A DNA stretch of 51,414 nt from UBA1494_A sp963973975 (GTDB taxonomy: Bacteria > Bacteroidota > Bacteroidia > Flavobacteriales_E > Vicingaceae): assembly GCA_963973975.1 (NCBI GenBank), contig CAXBCF010000022.1:1-51414 (forward strand), read 5' to 3'. The notes below the pieces were generated by a model that had not been told where the DNA came from, did not search any database, and saw nothing but the letters and a program-made list of their open reading frames with translations. The translations under genes were made by a program, and so were the position numbers. Of this stretch, positions 32,301 through 43,200 are shown piece after piece. The stretch's first letter is position 1. Every line of letters begins with the position of its first letter.

Positions 32301-35300
32301 AGACGAGCACAACTCGTTCGCAAACTTTTGTCGGTGATCCTCAGGCTAGTGTTTATGGCGGCTATTTAGATCTTTGTCCCGGTAATAATTGTGTTAACCT
32401 AATAGTTGGGGGAGACTTAACCATTGAAGATAGCGGAGTTTTAGATGTTTGGGCTTGGGATGGAACCGATAATGATGGAAGTGCTACGCTTACTTTTAAT
32501 AGCTCAACCGACGGAATTTTTTACATAGGCGACATTACTACCTATACCAATAGTTTAGTCCAGTTTCGCGATCCTGCCAACAGTGGAAGAACTAACTCAT
32601 TTGGTGGACAAGACGGCACCATGATCTATTGGGAGCTTCCGCTATACAATGTAGATATTGATAAACCAGCTTCAACTTTATTCTTAAGTTCTAAACTTCC
32701 TGGTAAAGGTCAAAGTCCAAATAATGATCAATCTCGTTACAAAAATTCTTCTAATGGAGGTAAAAATGTTACTCAGTATGCAACCAATTTGTTAAAGATA
32801 ACCAATGACATTCGATTGCTTAGAGGTACTTTAAATCAAATAGATCCTAATTCTACCGTAACTATTACAGAAGATGATGGAGGAAGTTTTGGTACTATTG
32901 GAGACCCTGTTGCTTATAGTATTCGTGTTTTAGGTCAAATTACTAACCAGGGAACTTTTTTTGTTTATCAAGATGGAGTAACTCCAAAAGAAGGGATTAT
33001 TGTACTTAGAGGGGATGCTGGAAATGTTACTTTAAACACAATTGAAGGCGCTTCATTTGGTAACTTCAGGCTATTAGTTGCTCCAGATGTGGTTAGTTTA
33101 ACTAGCAATTTGGAGCTTGGAAGGCTTGAAATATCTGATGGAATAATGGACATTGGTAGCTATAATCTTAAAGTAGATGTATTGGAGTATAGAGCGGCTG
33201 GTGGGACAGATGCAGTAGGTGGCGGACAAAGAGTTTACAATGAAAACCATTATATTCGAATGGCAGGGAATGCTTCTGATGGAGGATTGTCGGTCAAAGT
33301 GCCACGAAGTGTTTCATCCATCCCTGATTTGGATGAATTTGAAAACTTGAATTCTGCCAATTTGCAAAACTGGAATCGAGAGTATAACCAATCTAATATT
33401 ATTTGGTTTCCAATAGGTACAAATGCTTCTGCAGTAGATAAATATACACCTGCAATAGTGTATCTGCATAACAACGGAACTACTAATGGGGATGAATACA
33501 TAACCGTTAAGGTAGTAGATAATGAGTTGCAGACTACCGATCTTTCCGGTGGAGATATACTTTCTTACTATTGGAACGTTGATTTTGAAGGTTATGGAAC
33601 AGGAGAAGAGCCTATGGTTTCTTGGTTGTTTCAATACGATGATGCTGACTTGGATATTGGAGCAGGTGATGAGGCAAGTTTTGTGCCTGGTAAGGTTTTG
33701 GATGGGGGTAGCTATACAAGATCAGATGATGGTGGTACTGCTGCTGTGAAGGATGGAGGAGTTGGTACTATAGAAGGGAATTTACTAGGTAACAACCCTG
33801 CAAATGTGATTATTTTTAACGGTGTTGGTACAAACACTGTACCTATTGCAGCAGATAATATTGAAACTGCTACTCCTGCTTTGTATGATAATACAACTAT
33901 TAATGCACAATGGCAAAATGCTTGGCCTAACACTGGTTTTACCCTTGAAAATGCGAATTATACTGCCGGTGAGGCGAACAGATTTGTTGGAGCACCTCAA
34001 ATTTTTTATTCCAGACTTTCTGATGGTTCAAGTTGGTATAACAGAAATTGGAGAGATGGAAATAACTGGTCGCTTGTTCCACATGATGGCTTAAACAATA
34101 ATTCAGCTAGACCCGCTGCCGGAACTTGGCCTCAGGAAGGGGATATTGCTGTCATAGGATTTGGAGGGTTCACAGGCGGAATTAGTCCAAGACACTCAAT
34201 TCAAATTCAAAATGCAGCCAATATATCAGTTGCAGAAATCCAATACAATCATCCAGGTAACGATGGAAATAGAATAGTTGTCCTCAGAAATGCGACACTT
34301 ACTTTTAGCAAGATAGGGGGCACCGGGGGAACATTTATGCAAAGATTAAATGCCGGTGATGCTGCTACTATTTCAGGAGATTTTGGAGATTTTTACAATA
34401 ACAATAACTTTACATATGGCTATTATCTTAATACGAATGGCACCTATAATATAACACCTCCAACTACCATATTCCCTAACTTGAGGGTTGAAGGTGGTAA
34501 TAGCAGTAGGATAGCTATTTTTCAAAGTGATATAACGGTTAATAACCACATGACTGTAGATGGCAATACTGTTGTTCAAACAAATGATGGGGCTGACGGC
34601 GATATTACTGTTCTAGGTGATTTAAGGATAGGTGGGTATCTCGGAGGTAATTTTAGATTTGGAAATACTACGGATAGAGTTGTTGAGGTTGGCAGGTTGT
34701 GGCTAAGAAATCAGGGCACTTGTAATGTAGAAGTTTTAAATTCGAGCCCGGGAGGTCGATTGCACCGTTTGATTGTGAATGGAGATATTCTTCAAAACCG
34801 ACCAGGTCAAATTGATTTATTTAATGGCTTAGGTGCTTTAGATAATAATGCAATCCTAGAATTAAGAAGCAATGGCAACCATTCATATACTAAAACCGAT
34901 GGGTCCGTTGCAGCCTTTTATCAAATTGTAATGAGCAAAGGAAATGATACAACTTCATCTTTCACATTCTCTGAAGAATTTAATATACCTGATGCTACAA
35001 CAACCTTTAAGCCAGTTGAGATCTTAAATGGTAAGCTTATTCTAGATAATTCTAACCTAAACTCAGGAACGGGTATACTGATTGCAAATGGTTCAAATTT
35101 TAATTTACCTAATACTATAAACCCTGAAGCCTCATCAGGATCAGGTGCTTTAGAATTAAGGCAAGGAACATTGCGCATAGAAGGAAATAATGTAGGTTTG
35201 ATCCTAGATGGTTTAATTAGAGTAAGTGGGAGCGGAAATTTAAATCTCGAAGATGGAGGCAATAATATCTTTGTTCAATATACTTCTTCAGGGAGTTCTC

Positions 35301-38300
35301 AGATAGATATTACAGGTGGGGACATGACTATTGGAGGTCAGGTAAGAAGAGGTCTAACTGCAACTACCGGAATACTTCAATTTTCTCAATCTGCAGGAAA
35401 CTTTACAGTAGGAACTCAGCGACCAGACGCAAACCCTACAAGAGGTGTTTTTGAAATTTTGAATAACGGAAGTGATTTTACCCATACAGGTGGCACTTTT
35501 ACTCTAGCAGGTAGTAATGGCTCAACCAATGTTCCATCTTTAATTTTAGAACCCGAAACTCATGATGTAACCGGTTCTACTATTACGATTGCTTATTCAG
35601 ATGGAGACGATAACTTTGGTATCAAATCTGCCATTGAGTTGAATAATTTAGAATTAGCAGGCACCTCTTTTCCAACCGTTAATCTTTATCAATTGGATTT
35701 AGACCTAAGCGGTGATCTCATCATTAATGCAGATAATACTTTTAATGCAAGAGGTTTTGATCTTACGTTTTCGGGAGGTGATTTTGATAATAACGGCAGC
35801 TACGTTAGTTCAGGAAACGGTACAAATCAACAAACCACCTTTTTTACCGGCACAGCTGCTCAAGAAATACGTGGAAACGGATCTTATGGATTCTATAATT
35901 TTGAAAAGAGTAACAGTGGAACTTTAACAGTATCTCAAGATTTTTTAGTTCAAAATGAGCTACGTATATTGCAAGGCATTTTAGCCACTGGTGCGCAATC
36001 TGTAAATGTTGAAGGCGATTTAATTAACACTTCGACTCATACTGCTTCAGTAGAACCTCCGGGAACTCTTTATGGAATTATTCTTTCTGGTAGTCAAAAA
36101 CAAACAATAACAGGTATTGGAGTTAATGTTTCTAATATTAGCAATTTTGGTGTTTTAGCAATAAATAATCCGGAAGGAGCAATTATTCAGGACGGAACTC
36201 AAAATACATTTGAAGTTGATAATAAGTTAATTTTAGAGCAAGGGGTATTAGATATTAGTTCAAACCTCTTTATTATAGGAGAGAATGCGGTTATTGAAAA
36301 CCAATCTGGAGATTCAGATCGAGGTGCTTTTGAGGCGACCAATATGGTACAGACCAACAGTTCCTTTACTGATTTTGGCTTACAAAAACGATTTAATACA
36401 GGAGTGCAAACTGACTTCGTATTTCCTGTAGGTCAACAGATATACACTCCAATAGAAGTGAACATGACGGCTAATTTAGCAGGAACTTCTTCTTCCATAA
36501 CAGTTCGTCCGGCTAATGAACCTCATCCAACTATTGTTGGACATGATAATACTGGAGCTAACTCCCCTGGAACATTAGATGATGAGGCTAATGTATTGCA
36601 ATACCATTGGATTATTACTTCAAATGGAATAACTTCATTTACCGGTGATATAAGAATGGAATATGACCCATCTGATATCTCATTTTTAGACCCGGGCGAT
36701 GCAACAGCTTCACCTTTGAGTTTCGATGAAAGAAATTATGCTGCAGCTCGTTTATTAAGTAGTGCTATTAATTGGGATAAATCCTTCGATGGAAGCTCTT
36801 TCGATGAGAGCAATAACTTAATTGTTTTCGATCAATCGACAGCTTTTAACGGTGTAGGTGACAATAGCATCACCGGAGATTATACTGCAGGTTTATTGTT
36901 GGAAGATGATGGCTTGACACCTCTTGATATTGGGGCAATCCCAAATAACATATTGGAATATGAAACCGTTAATGCAACAGGAAATTATACAAGCAACACC
37001 GATTGGAATGGAATAAATGGTTCACCGCCTTTGGGTGCTAGTGAAACCCCAAATGGAGCTATAATCTATGTACGTAATGGAGATAGAATGAATTTAACTA
37101 CTCCAGGTGCACGTATTTATCGTACTGTTATTGATAGTGGAGGAGTATTATCTATTGATGAGAATGCAAGTAATACAAGATTGGGAATTGTGCAAGGTAC
37201 AGGAACGCTCCGAATAGAGAGCAATACAATAGGACAATCCCCTCAATTACCTGCAGGTTATTATGAAGACTTTCTTAACTGTACAGGAGGAGGACTTGAG
37301 TATTCGGGATCTGTGGATTACGATGTATTAGCAAATATTCCTCAAGTGCGAAGGGTAATATTTAGCGGCTCCGCTAATCGAGATTTACCTAATACTAATC
37401 TTTTAGTTTGTGAAGATTTTATATTGAGAAATAACGTTTCAGTTGCTAATATTTCAAATCAACAAATCACTATTTGGAGAGATATTATAAAAGGAGACAA
37501 TGCTACTATTGATTTCAGTACAAGCACTGTATTACTAAGCGGAGGATCTAGTTCTCAACAAATAGTAGGAGACTTTACCGGAGGTGAAGCATTTTATAAT
37601 TTAACAATTAATAATTCGAATGGGGTTTCAGTAATTAACAGTAGTATAGATGCTATTAACGGAATCTTAGCGGATGTGAATGGTGATGTTGAAGTTGCAA
37701 ACCGATTAACCTTAACTAATGGTTTAGTAAGCACAGATACTGACAATTCCTTGCGTATACTATTAAATGCAACTGTTAATGATGGTAGTAACAATGCTTA
37801 TGTAAATGGACCTTTGATTCGACAGATTAATAATGATCCAAGTGGATCTTACAACTTTCCAGTTGGAAAATCAGGACGCTATGGATTAATGAGTATAGTC
37901 AATCCTACTACTGCAACAGGAACAAAAAACTGGGTAGTGGAATACTTTAATATATCTCCTCCTAATCCACTAAATATTTCTTCTGGTAGTATAGAAAAAG
38001 TGAGTGAAAATGAATATTGGAGTGTTTCTGATGGTCTTTTAACCTCTGGTGCTTCTCAAGCTAACATTAGACTCCGTTGGGACCTTAATTCAGACTTAAC
38101 TCCAACAGGTAATATCAATGATTTAGCAATTGCATACTATGACGGAGCTGGTTGGGTTCAAGTAATCAATTCATCAGGACGAAGCGGGAATACTACGAAT
38201 GGTAACCTTACAGGTGGTTTAGTGCCATTTAGTACTAGATTAATTACGCTAGGAACTTTAAATCAATTGAATACACCTTTGCCTATAGAATTGGTAGAAT

Positions 38301-38857
38301 TCACAGCAAAAGCAGTAATGGATGGAGTTTTGCTTGAATGGATAACTATTTCTGAAATTAATAATGAACGTTTTGAAATTCAACGATATGTAAAAGACGA
38401 TGAATTTGAAGTAATTGGAGAAACTCCTGGTTCAGGAACAACTAACAGATTAATTAATTACAGCTTTTTAGATAAAAATCCATTAAATGGAATAAATTAT
38501 TACCGTCTACGTCAAGTTGATTATGATGGTGCATTTGAATACTCTCTTCTACGCGCGGTGGAGTTTGAAAGAATTGGTATATTTAATTCAAACTCAAACG
38601 GTGTTAACTTCTATCCAAACCCAAATAGTAGAGACTTGTTATACATTGATTTAGTAAATTGGAGATCTAATAATAAGATAGAAATAAAGTTGCTAGATGT
38701 TTCAGGATCATTGCACTATGAACAGCAAATAAATGTTACTGATAATGGAAGTTACAATGGACGGTTGGATTTGCCTAATAATTTAAAATCAGGGATGTAT
38801 TTTATTCAATTTGAGGGTTATGATAAGATTGAAAGCTATAAATTAATTCTTAAATGA
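29348..38857 (+). CDS. Giant T9SS-secreted surface protein, LamG-like head and beta-solenoid body
   Basis: This 3169-residue protein starts at the ATG at 29348, where a signal peptide begins (LRIILFTAFIFVSYTSIFGQ). Residues about 30-260 are a LamG/concanavalin-like domain ending in AEIIVYRDALNGGERLVLEN. A DUF8202-like stretch follows to about 430. Next come three blocks that each open with a W-rich motif: YTTGNWNNPSSW (about 445), YNRNWRDGNNWS (about 1563) and YTSNTDWNG (about 2545). These blocks are long runs of short beta strands with TGGTLNV/ISGGEVWV-like turns, as in right-handed beta helices. Residues 2978-3075 are the LPIELVEFTA pre-CTD domain. Residues 3085-3169 are a type A T9SS sorting domain (NFYPNPNS to YKLILK). 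It is probably an adhesin or gliding-associated surface polymer. Confidence 0.88.
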   Translation: MQNIELRIILFTAFIFVSYTSIFGQTLSPAGVGQNNIIWLEANDLSGPLSDGFVWPDKTSNGFNATEIADGINTSSLTTIGGQQYLRFSGLSGEQLIIPDDNATTNLLDGASEFSIITVFNTGATDTRAIISKRLNSGAGNRSWAMFYNSGFNMFAYAGATTVGGPGSVAAAGNPYIATMTVNASLSTGSVRMFVNTEAEGSTGSNVSIPDRTEDVIIGTFDSGDSRYFNGDIAEIIVYRDALNGGERLVLENYLAQKYGVAITFDYFGNGPNFDSNYEDNISGIGTQNGTEKHASSGYSSGLQISELNNSLDASNEFVLFAHNGAISHADNITTSLGEAEITNRWQKDYYLEFTQNGIVDAASVDAELRFDFSEAGLAFSGSASSYVLLYRETTSDNFTRVFANNYLLQNGDQIVVNVPASRLQSGYYTLGRGTQLLSRTWYSYTTGNWNNPSSWTLDGSSTPLLINPSSEIPGPDDEVIITNGRTITMDIDNVTIQSIEVIGRLALSTTTGHDFNTIDGGGTIRMIGDGSSNDNFPAGNTIGANGFSNSDNGGTLEILGSGINLNQAREFNNVVVNMTNTTSNVIVLADYIINGDLTITRGTFQINNNIATANLTIDLFGDMSITSNGNLRTGTANARHEFNFYGDFSNLGDARFSQRTTQNVGTEANNGIVDANFVSSDQDQQVSANGPTYFYRIEINKGVDDTYILFLETNSISNFVLTGPADYNNAGDITTTNDNAFGLIAGTASVGNNVVINPLNSVGNYSIGSKARLLVAGGQVAKRGGAAVTPYGTIEVTAGIFEVPSGSGITTRGAGQIIVSGGEVWVSQIRTSILGSTAVGGFQQTGGTVNVWDYSAAESPITGLAAGTAGNTYARFCLTYEGNTFIMTGGTLNVKNATNTGLIFINSDPGNINVTGGTVNVFSNVTNESEIASLAPFWDLNIINESTSTSARVTSQTLTCGPGGPDNRTITNPNLRVLNNLTIETSTTRSQTFVGDPQASVYGGYLDLCPGNNCVNLIVGGDLTIEDSGVLDVWAWDGTDNDGSATLTFNSSTDGIFYIGDITTYTNSLVQFRDPANSGRTNSFGGQDGTMIYWELPLYNVDIDKPASTLFLSSKLPGKGQSPNNDQSRYKNSSNGGKNVTQYATNLLKITNDIRLLRGTLNQIDPNSTVTITEDDGGSFGTIGDPVAYSIRVLGQITNQGTFFVYQDGVTPKEGIIVLRGDAGNVTLNTIEGASFGNFRLLVAPDVVSLTSNLELGRLEISDGIMDIGSYNLKVDVLEYRAAGGTDAVGGGQRVYNENHYIRMAGNASDGGLSVKVPRSVSSIPDLDEFENLNSANLQNWNREYNQSNIIWFPIGTNASAVDKYTPAIVYLHNNGTTNGDEYITVKVVDNELQTTDLSGGDILSYYWNVDFEGYGTGEEPMVSWLFQYDDADLDIGAGDEASFVPGKVLDGGSYTRSDDGGTAAVKDGGVGTIEGNLLGNNPANVIIFNGVGTNTVPIAADNIETATPALYDNTTINAQWQNAWPNTGFTLENANYTAGEANRFVGAPQIFYSRLSDGSSWYNRNWRDGNNWSLVPHDGLNNNSARPAAGTWPQEGDIAVIGFGGFTGGISPRHSIQIQNAANISVAEIQYNHPGNDGNRIVVLRNATLTFSKIGGTGGTFMQRLNAGDAATISGDFGDFYNNNNFTYGYYLNTNGTYNITPPTTIFPNLRVEGGNSSRIAIFQSDITVNNHMTVDGNTVVQTNDGADGDITVLGDLRIGGYLGGNFRFGNTTDRVVEVGRLWLRNQGTCNVEVLNSSPGGRLHRLIVNGDILQNRPGQIDLFNGLGALDNNAILELRSNGNHSYTKTDGSVAAFYQIVMSKGNDTTSSFTFSEEFNIPDATTTFKPVEILNGKLILDNSNLNSGTGILIANGSNFNLPNTINPEASSGSGALELRQGTLRIEGNNVGLILDGLIRVSGSGNLNLEDGGNNIFVQYTSSGSSQIDITGGDMTIGGQVRRGLTATTGILQFSQSAGNFTVGTQRPDANPTRGVFEILNNGSDFTHTGGTFTLAGSNGSTNVPSLILEPETHDVTGSTITIAYSDGDDNFGIKSAIELNNLELAGTSFPTVNLYQLDLDLSGDLIINADNTFNARGFDLTFSGGDFDNNGSYVSSGNGTNQQTTFFTGTAAQEIRGNGSYGFYNFEKSNSGTLTVSQDFLVQNELRILQGILATGAQSVNVEGDLINTSTHTASVEPPGTLYGIILSGSQKQTITGIGVNVSNISNFGVLAINNPEGAIIQDGTQNTFEVDNKLILEQGVLDISSNLFIIGENAVIENQSGDSDRGAFEATNMVQTNSSFTDFGLQKRFNTGVQTDFVFPVGQQIYTPIEVNMTANLAGTSSSITVRPANEPHPTIVGHDNTGANSPGTLDDEANVLQYHWIITSNGITSFTGDIRMEYDPSDISFLDPGDATASPLSFDERNYAAARLLSSAINWDKSFDGSSFDESNNLIVFDQSTAFNGVGDNSITGDYTAGLLLEDDGLTPLDIGAIPNNILEYETVNATGNYTSNTDWNGINGSPPLGASETPNGAIIYVRNGDRMNLTTPGARIYRTVIDSGGVLSIDENASNTRLGIVQGTGTLRIESNTIGQSPQLPAGYYEDFLNCTGGGLEYSGSVDYDVLANIPQVRRVIFSGSANRDLPNTNLLVCEDFILRNNVSVANISNQQITIWRDIIKGDNATIDFSTSTVLLSGGSSSQQIVGDFTGGEAFYNLTINNSNGVSVINSSIDAINGILADVNGDVEVANRLTLTNGLVSTDTDNSLRILLNATVNDGSNNAYVNGPLIRQINNDPSGSYNFPVGKSGRYGLMSIVNPTTATGTKNWVVEYFNISPPNPLNISSGSIEKVSENEYWSVSDGLLTSGASQANIRLRWDLNSDLTPTGNINDLAIAYYDGAGWVQVINSSGRSGNTTNGNLTGGLVPFSTRLITLGTLNQLNTPLPIELVEFTAKAVMDGVLLEWITISEINNERFEIQRYVKDDEFEVIGETPGSGTTNRLINYSFLDKNPLNGINYYRLRQVDYDGAFEYSLLRAVEFERIGIFNSNSNGVNFYPNPNSRDLLYIDLVNWRSNNKIEIKLLDVSGSLHYEQQINVTDNGSYNGRLDLPNNLKSGMYFIQFEGYDKIESYKLILK

Positions 38858-39012
38858 TTGAAGTAAACCTAGCTTTTTGTTCAGAATAACTTAATAAGGC
38901 TTTAAACTAGTTGATTTTAAACAATTCAGTGTTTGATTCATATTAATAAAAACTCACATTAAAGGGTATTTTTATTTTTCAACTTGGAATCAATTTAGTT
39001 TACTGATTGGAT
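38858..39012. other. Spacer after the giant gene
   Basis: No gene and no convincing terminator hairpin was seen here. The stretch is AT-rich and leads into the second copy of the structured repeat at 39013-39094. Confidence 0.4.
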
Positions 39013-39094
39013 GATTTTGTAAATCTGGCTTAATCCAACTAATGCAATTAGATTTGCAAAGAAGTCGCTTTCTTTTGCTTTAATAGGGTTTAAT
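39013..39094. repeat. Structured intergenic repeat, copy 2 (diverged)
   Basis: GATTTTGTAAATC is followed by TGGCTTAATCC and AACTAATGCAATTAG, which aligns with copy 1 at 5731-5769. Its own inner hairpin differs (GCAAAGAA/TTCTTTTGC around GTCGC). The far end TTGCTTTAATAGGGTTTAA corresponds to TTGCATAAGTTAGGTTTAA in copy 1. It lies 68 bases before the porV-like gene. Confidence 0.6.
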
Positions 39095-39161
39095 TTTATC
39101 AAAAAGATAATAAACTACCAATTTTTATGTTAATGAGTCTAAATAATCTACTTGCTTCTTC

Positions 39162-40238
39162 ATGAAAAAGATATTTCTTATTGCCTTTTTTATTTTTTCT
39201 TCTTTTTATACTCAGTTATATGGTCAAGCGCCGAAGTTTAGTAATGAGTTTTTAAAAATCGGAGTAGGAGCGAGGGCTTTAGGTATGTCAAATGCATTTG
39301 TTGCCAATGCCGATGATGTCACTGCAGGTTATTGGAATCCCGCAGGATTAGCCAATATGAATGATGACTTTCAATTTTCATTCATGCATTCAGAATATTT
39401 TGCCGGAATTGCTTCTTACGATTATGCAGCTTTTGCTACTCGAATTGACAGTGCAAGTACCATCGGTTTTTCATTTATTCGCTTTGGAGTGGATGATATT
39501 CCAAACACCACCCTGTTAATTGATGCAAATGGGAACCTCGATTTTAACAGAGTAACAACTTTCTCAGCTGCCGATTATGCCGGAATAATTAGTTACTCCC
39601 GACTAAGTAAAATTAAAGGACTTTCTTATGGTGGGAATATCAAAATAATTCGAAGAATAATTGGAGACTTCTCTCAAGCTTGGGGTTTTGGATTCGACCT
39701 TGGAACTCAATACCGAAAAAATAAATGGACTTTCGCTGCAGTTGCCCGAGATGTAACTTCAACTTTTAATGCTTGGACAACGGATTTAAATCAAGAAACC
39801 AAAGATGTCTTTTTATTAACTGGCAACGAAATACCCGAAAACTCAGTTGAGGTGACACTTCCCGAACTTGTGCTAGCGATTAATCGTAGAGTTGTTTTTA
39901 CAGATAAGATTGGAATGGTAGCAGAATTAAACTTTAGAACAACATTTGATGGTAAAAGAAATGTTTTGTTTAAATCTGATCCGATTTCCATTGATCCCAA
40001 CCTAGGTTTTGAAGTCAATTACGACAATTTTGTTTTTTTGAGAGGCGGCGTTGGAAATGTTCAAGTTACAACTGATATTGATGGCAATCGTTTAACGACT
40101 TATCAGCCGAATTTTGGTGTTGGTGTCAAGTTTTCATACTTCAATATCGATTATGCTTTAACAGATATTGGCGATCGTTCAGTTGCCTTGTATTCCAATG
40201 TTTTTTCATTGAGAATTGATATTAACAGAAAACAATAA
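39162..40238 (+). CDS. PorV/PorQ-family outer membrane protein
   Basis: This 358-residue protein has a signal peptide (MKKIFLIAFFIFSSFYTQLYG). It matches the PorV/PorQ branch of FadL-like barrels: FSNEFLKIGVGARALGMSNAF (residues about 27-47) and the signature YWNPAGLANM. PorV shuttles T9SS cargo CTDs from the translocon to the sortase PorU; this subgroup is usually encoded beside a long PorU paralogue. It is not a full match to canonical PorV, so the name is not assigned. The stop is 3 bases from the sortase start, giving a tight operon. It probably delivers cargo to that partner, by analogy only. Confidence 0.85.
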   Translation: MKKIFLIAFFIFSSFYTQLYGQAPKFSNEFLKIGVGARALGMSNAFVANADDVTAGYWNPAGLANMNDDFQFSFMHSEYFAGIASYDYAAFATRIDSASTIGFSFIRFGVDDIPNTTLLIDANGNLDFNRVTTFSAADYAGIISYSRLSKIKGLSYGGNIKIIRRIIGDFSQAWGFGFDLGTQYRKNKWTFAAVARDVTSTFNAWTTDLNQETKDVFLLTGNEIPENSVEVTLPELVLAINRRVVFTDKIGMVAELNFRTTFDGKRNVLFKSDPISIDPNLGFEVNYDNFVFLRGGVGNVQVTTDIDGNRLTTYQPNFGVGVKFSYFNIDYALTDIGDRSVALYSNVFSLRIDINRKQ

Positions 40239-40241
40239 TGC

Positions 40242-43200
40242 ATGAAAAGACGCTTACTTTTTCTCTTCATTATTTTCAGTTTTTTTCCAAGTTTTAGTCA
40301 GTCAAGTTCAAACTCTTGGATTGATTACAGTCAATCCTATTACAAATTTAACATAGCTGCTGATGGTTTATATCGAATAAACTTCCAAACTTTAGTCGAT
40401 GCGAACATTCCACTTTCAACCTTTGATCCAAAAAACTTTCAACTTTTTGCAAGGGGAGAACAGGTGCCAATTTACATTAGGGGCGAAGCCGATGGAGTTT
40501 TTAATGCCACAGATTACATTGAATTTTATGCAACTGCAAACGATGGTTGGTTAGATACTGTCTTATATCAATCTTCCGTCAATCAACCCAATCCTTATTA
40601 CAGTTTGTTCAATGATACCATTGCGTATTACTTAACTTGGAATAACTCAACCAACAATTTAAGATTCACTGAAGAAAATGCCATTGATTTCTCAAATTAT
40701 TTTCCAGCTCCTTATGTATTAAGAGAATTAGTTCAACGTTTTTCATCCAATTACTATGATGGAGAATCCTTGTCGAATGGATTATTAGATCCTGAATATG
40801 TACCCTCAGAAGGGTGGATGGATGCTCCATTAACTTTGGGTAGAACTGTCACCAAAGTAATTCAAACACCCAATTTATATACTTCAGGACCGCTTGCTCA
40901 ATTAGAATTTAGAATTGCAGGTGCTTCTAATTTTCAAGCAGTCAATGGAGATCATCACTTGCGAGTGACTTTTGGAAATCAGCTGGTCGATACCATTTTT
41001 GAAGGCTATGAGTTGATTAAAATCAATAGGAGTTTCTCTCCTGCCTCGTTGAATAATGGAAATAATTCCATTGTTTTTACAAGTATCAACGACCGGAATT
41101 CAACAGTAGATCGTACGGCTTTGGCTTATATTAAATTACGTTATCCTCAATCACTAAGTTTTGGAAATCAATCCTACTACAAATTTCAGTTAGATAATTC
41201 TCTCAATCAAAATGGACAGTTGCTTGAAATAGCCGCTTTTAATGGAGGGAGTCAACCAGTTTTGTATGACTTGTCCAATCGAAAAAAAGTACTTGTTATA
41301 CCTTCCATTGGAGCATATAAAACGATTGTTCCAAACGGCAGCGGAAGAAAAACCTGTGTGATTGCTAATGAAAATCAAATTAATTTAATCTCAGATCTAA
41401 AACCGGTTGGGCAAAATGCGCGGTTTACCAATTATGCTGCTACAATACAAGATACTAGTTTCCTTTTCATTACCCATGATTTTTTATTTCCTGAAGTAAC
41501 TACTTATGCTGCTTATAAGCGATCAGAAGGATATAGCACCGTAATAGCTTTAATCGATGAATTGTATGATCAATACGCTTATGGAATTCACAAAAATCCA
41601 TTGGCCATTCGGTTGTTTGTTGATGCTGCATTTAAGAATTGGTTATTTCCGCCTTCTCATCTATTCTTGATTGGAAAATCGGTGAATGCCAAAGACCACA
41701 GAAAAAGAAGTTTGGATTATCAAAAAAATCTGGTGCCAACTTTTGGTAACCCAGCTTCCGATAACATGTTGACTTCAGGTTTAAATGGTACTTTTTTAGA
41801 AACAGCTTTACCAACAGGTCGCTTAAGTGCACAATCTTCTAGTCAAGTTGGCGCCTATTTGCAAAAAGTGATTGAATATGAATCTGCTGCACCTGCAATT
41901 TGGATGAAGCGCGCTTTGCACTTTGCAGGTGGGAACAGTGCGCTAGAGACAAATACACATGAAAATTACTTGAATGGATTTGGAAGGGATTTCGCTTCAG
42001 AACCTTATGGTGGAATTACTCAATTATTTCGAAAAACAACTAGTGCGCCTTTTCAAATTTCACTTTCTGACTCAATTCGAAAATTAGTCAATGAAGGAGT
42101 TTCTCTGCTAACATTTTTTGGACATTCCTCAGCAACGGGAGGCTTTGATATCAGTATTGATTCTCCTGATAAACTTCAAAATAGAGGAAAATACCATTTG
42201 CTGTTAGCAAATTCATGCTTTGCGGGAAACACACATCAAGCAAACGTATTGAGCACAAGTGAACAGTATGTTTTAGAACCTCAAAAAGGAGCCATTGCGT
42301 TTATTGCTTCGGGAAATCTTGGTTTTTCCTTTACTCTAAATATTTATTCCTCTGCTTTTTATAAAAACTTTGCAGGGAAAAATTATGGCAAAAGTTTAGC
42401 AGAAAATATGCGCTTAACTGCCAAAGATATTCAGGGAACAAATCCCTCATTGGTATTGAAAAGTGTGATTTTAGAAATGACGTTGCAAGGAGATCCAAGC
42501 ATTGTTTTGAATGCGCACCCTTTACCAGATTACAGTGTTTCTGAAGATTTTTTTAAGCTAGAACCAAAAGAAGTTACCAGTGATTTGGATTCTTTCAAGG
42601 TTAATTTTGTTGTCCGAAATATTGGAAGAGCGACCAACGATTCGATTTTGATTAGAATAAGCAGGCGCTATCCAAGTTCTCAATCAGATGATACTACTAC
42701 ATTGATGCGAATTGCTCCAATCAGCAATCAGCGAACTTTGAGCTTTACTTATCCAGTTGAGATTCTTAAAGGTGCAGGAATCAATAAGTTTACTTTAGTA
42801 GTTGACCCTTTCAGTGAGATTCAAGAATTGTCGAAATTCAATAATACAGTTGAAGTTGAAGTTTTCATTCGCTCAGGTGAAATTATTCCTGTTTATCCTT
42901 ATGATTTTTCAATCGTTGGTTCACAAGCACCAAGCCTAAGAGCTTCAACTGCTTTTGCATTTGAGGAAGAAAAAAGCTATGCCTTTGAATTGGATACTAA
43001 CTTCTTATTTAACAGTTTATTTAAGAAAAGTCAAACTTTTGTGAGCAGTGGCGGGGTAATAGAGTGGAATCCTTCAGCGTTAGCTAATATGGCGGACAGT
43101 ACAGTCTATTTTTGGCGGGTTAGTAAAGTGCCAACTCCTGGAGAAACTCAAACTTGGAGGAATAGTTCTTTTCAATACATTAATGGTGAAAGTGGATGGT

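Noticed and set aside
33822..34094. Leucine-rich 90-residue plus-strand frame in the giant gene
   Set aside because: Out-of-frame reading of the solenoid coding sequence, lacks a start region and a membrane topology.
31600..36300. CRISPR-like or tandem DNA repeats in the giant gene
   Set aside because: The repetition is at protein level (short beta turns); no regular DNA spacing or identical units were found.
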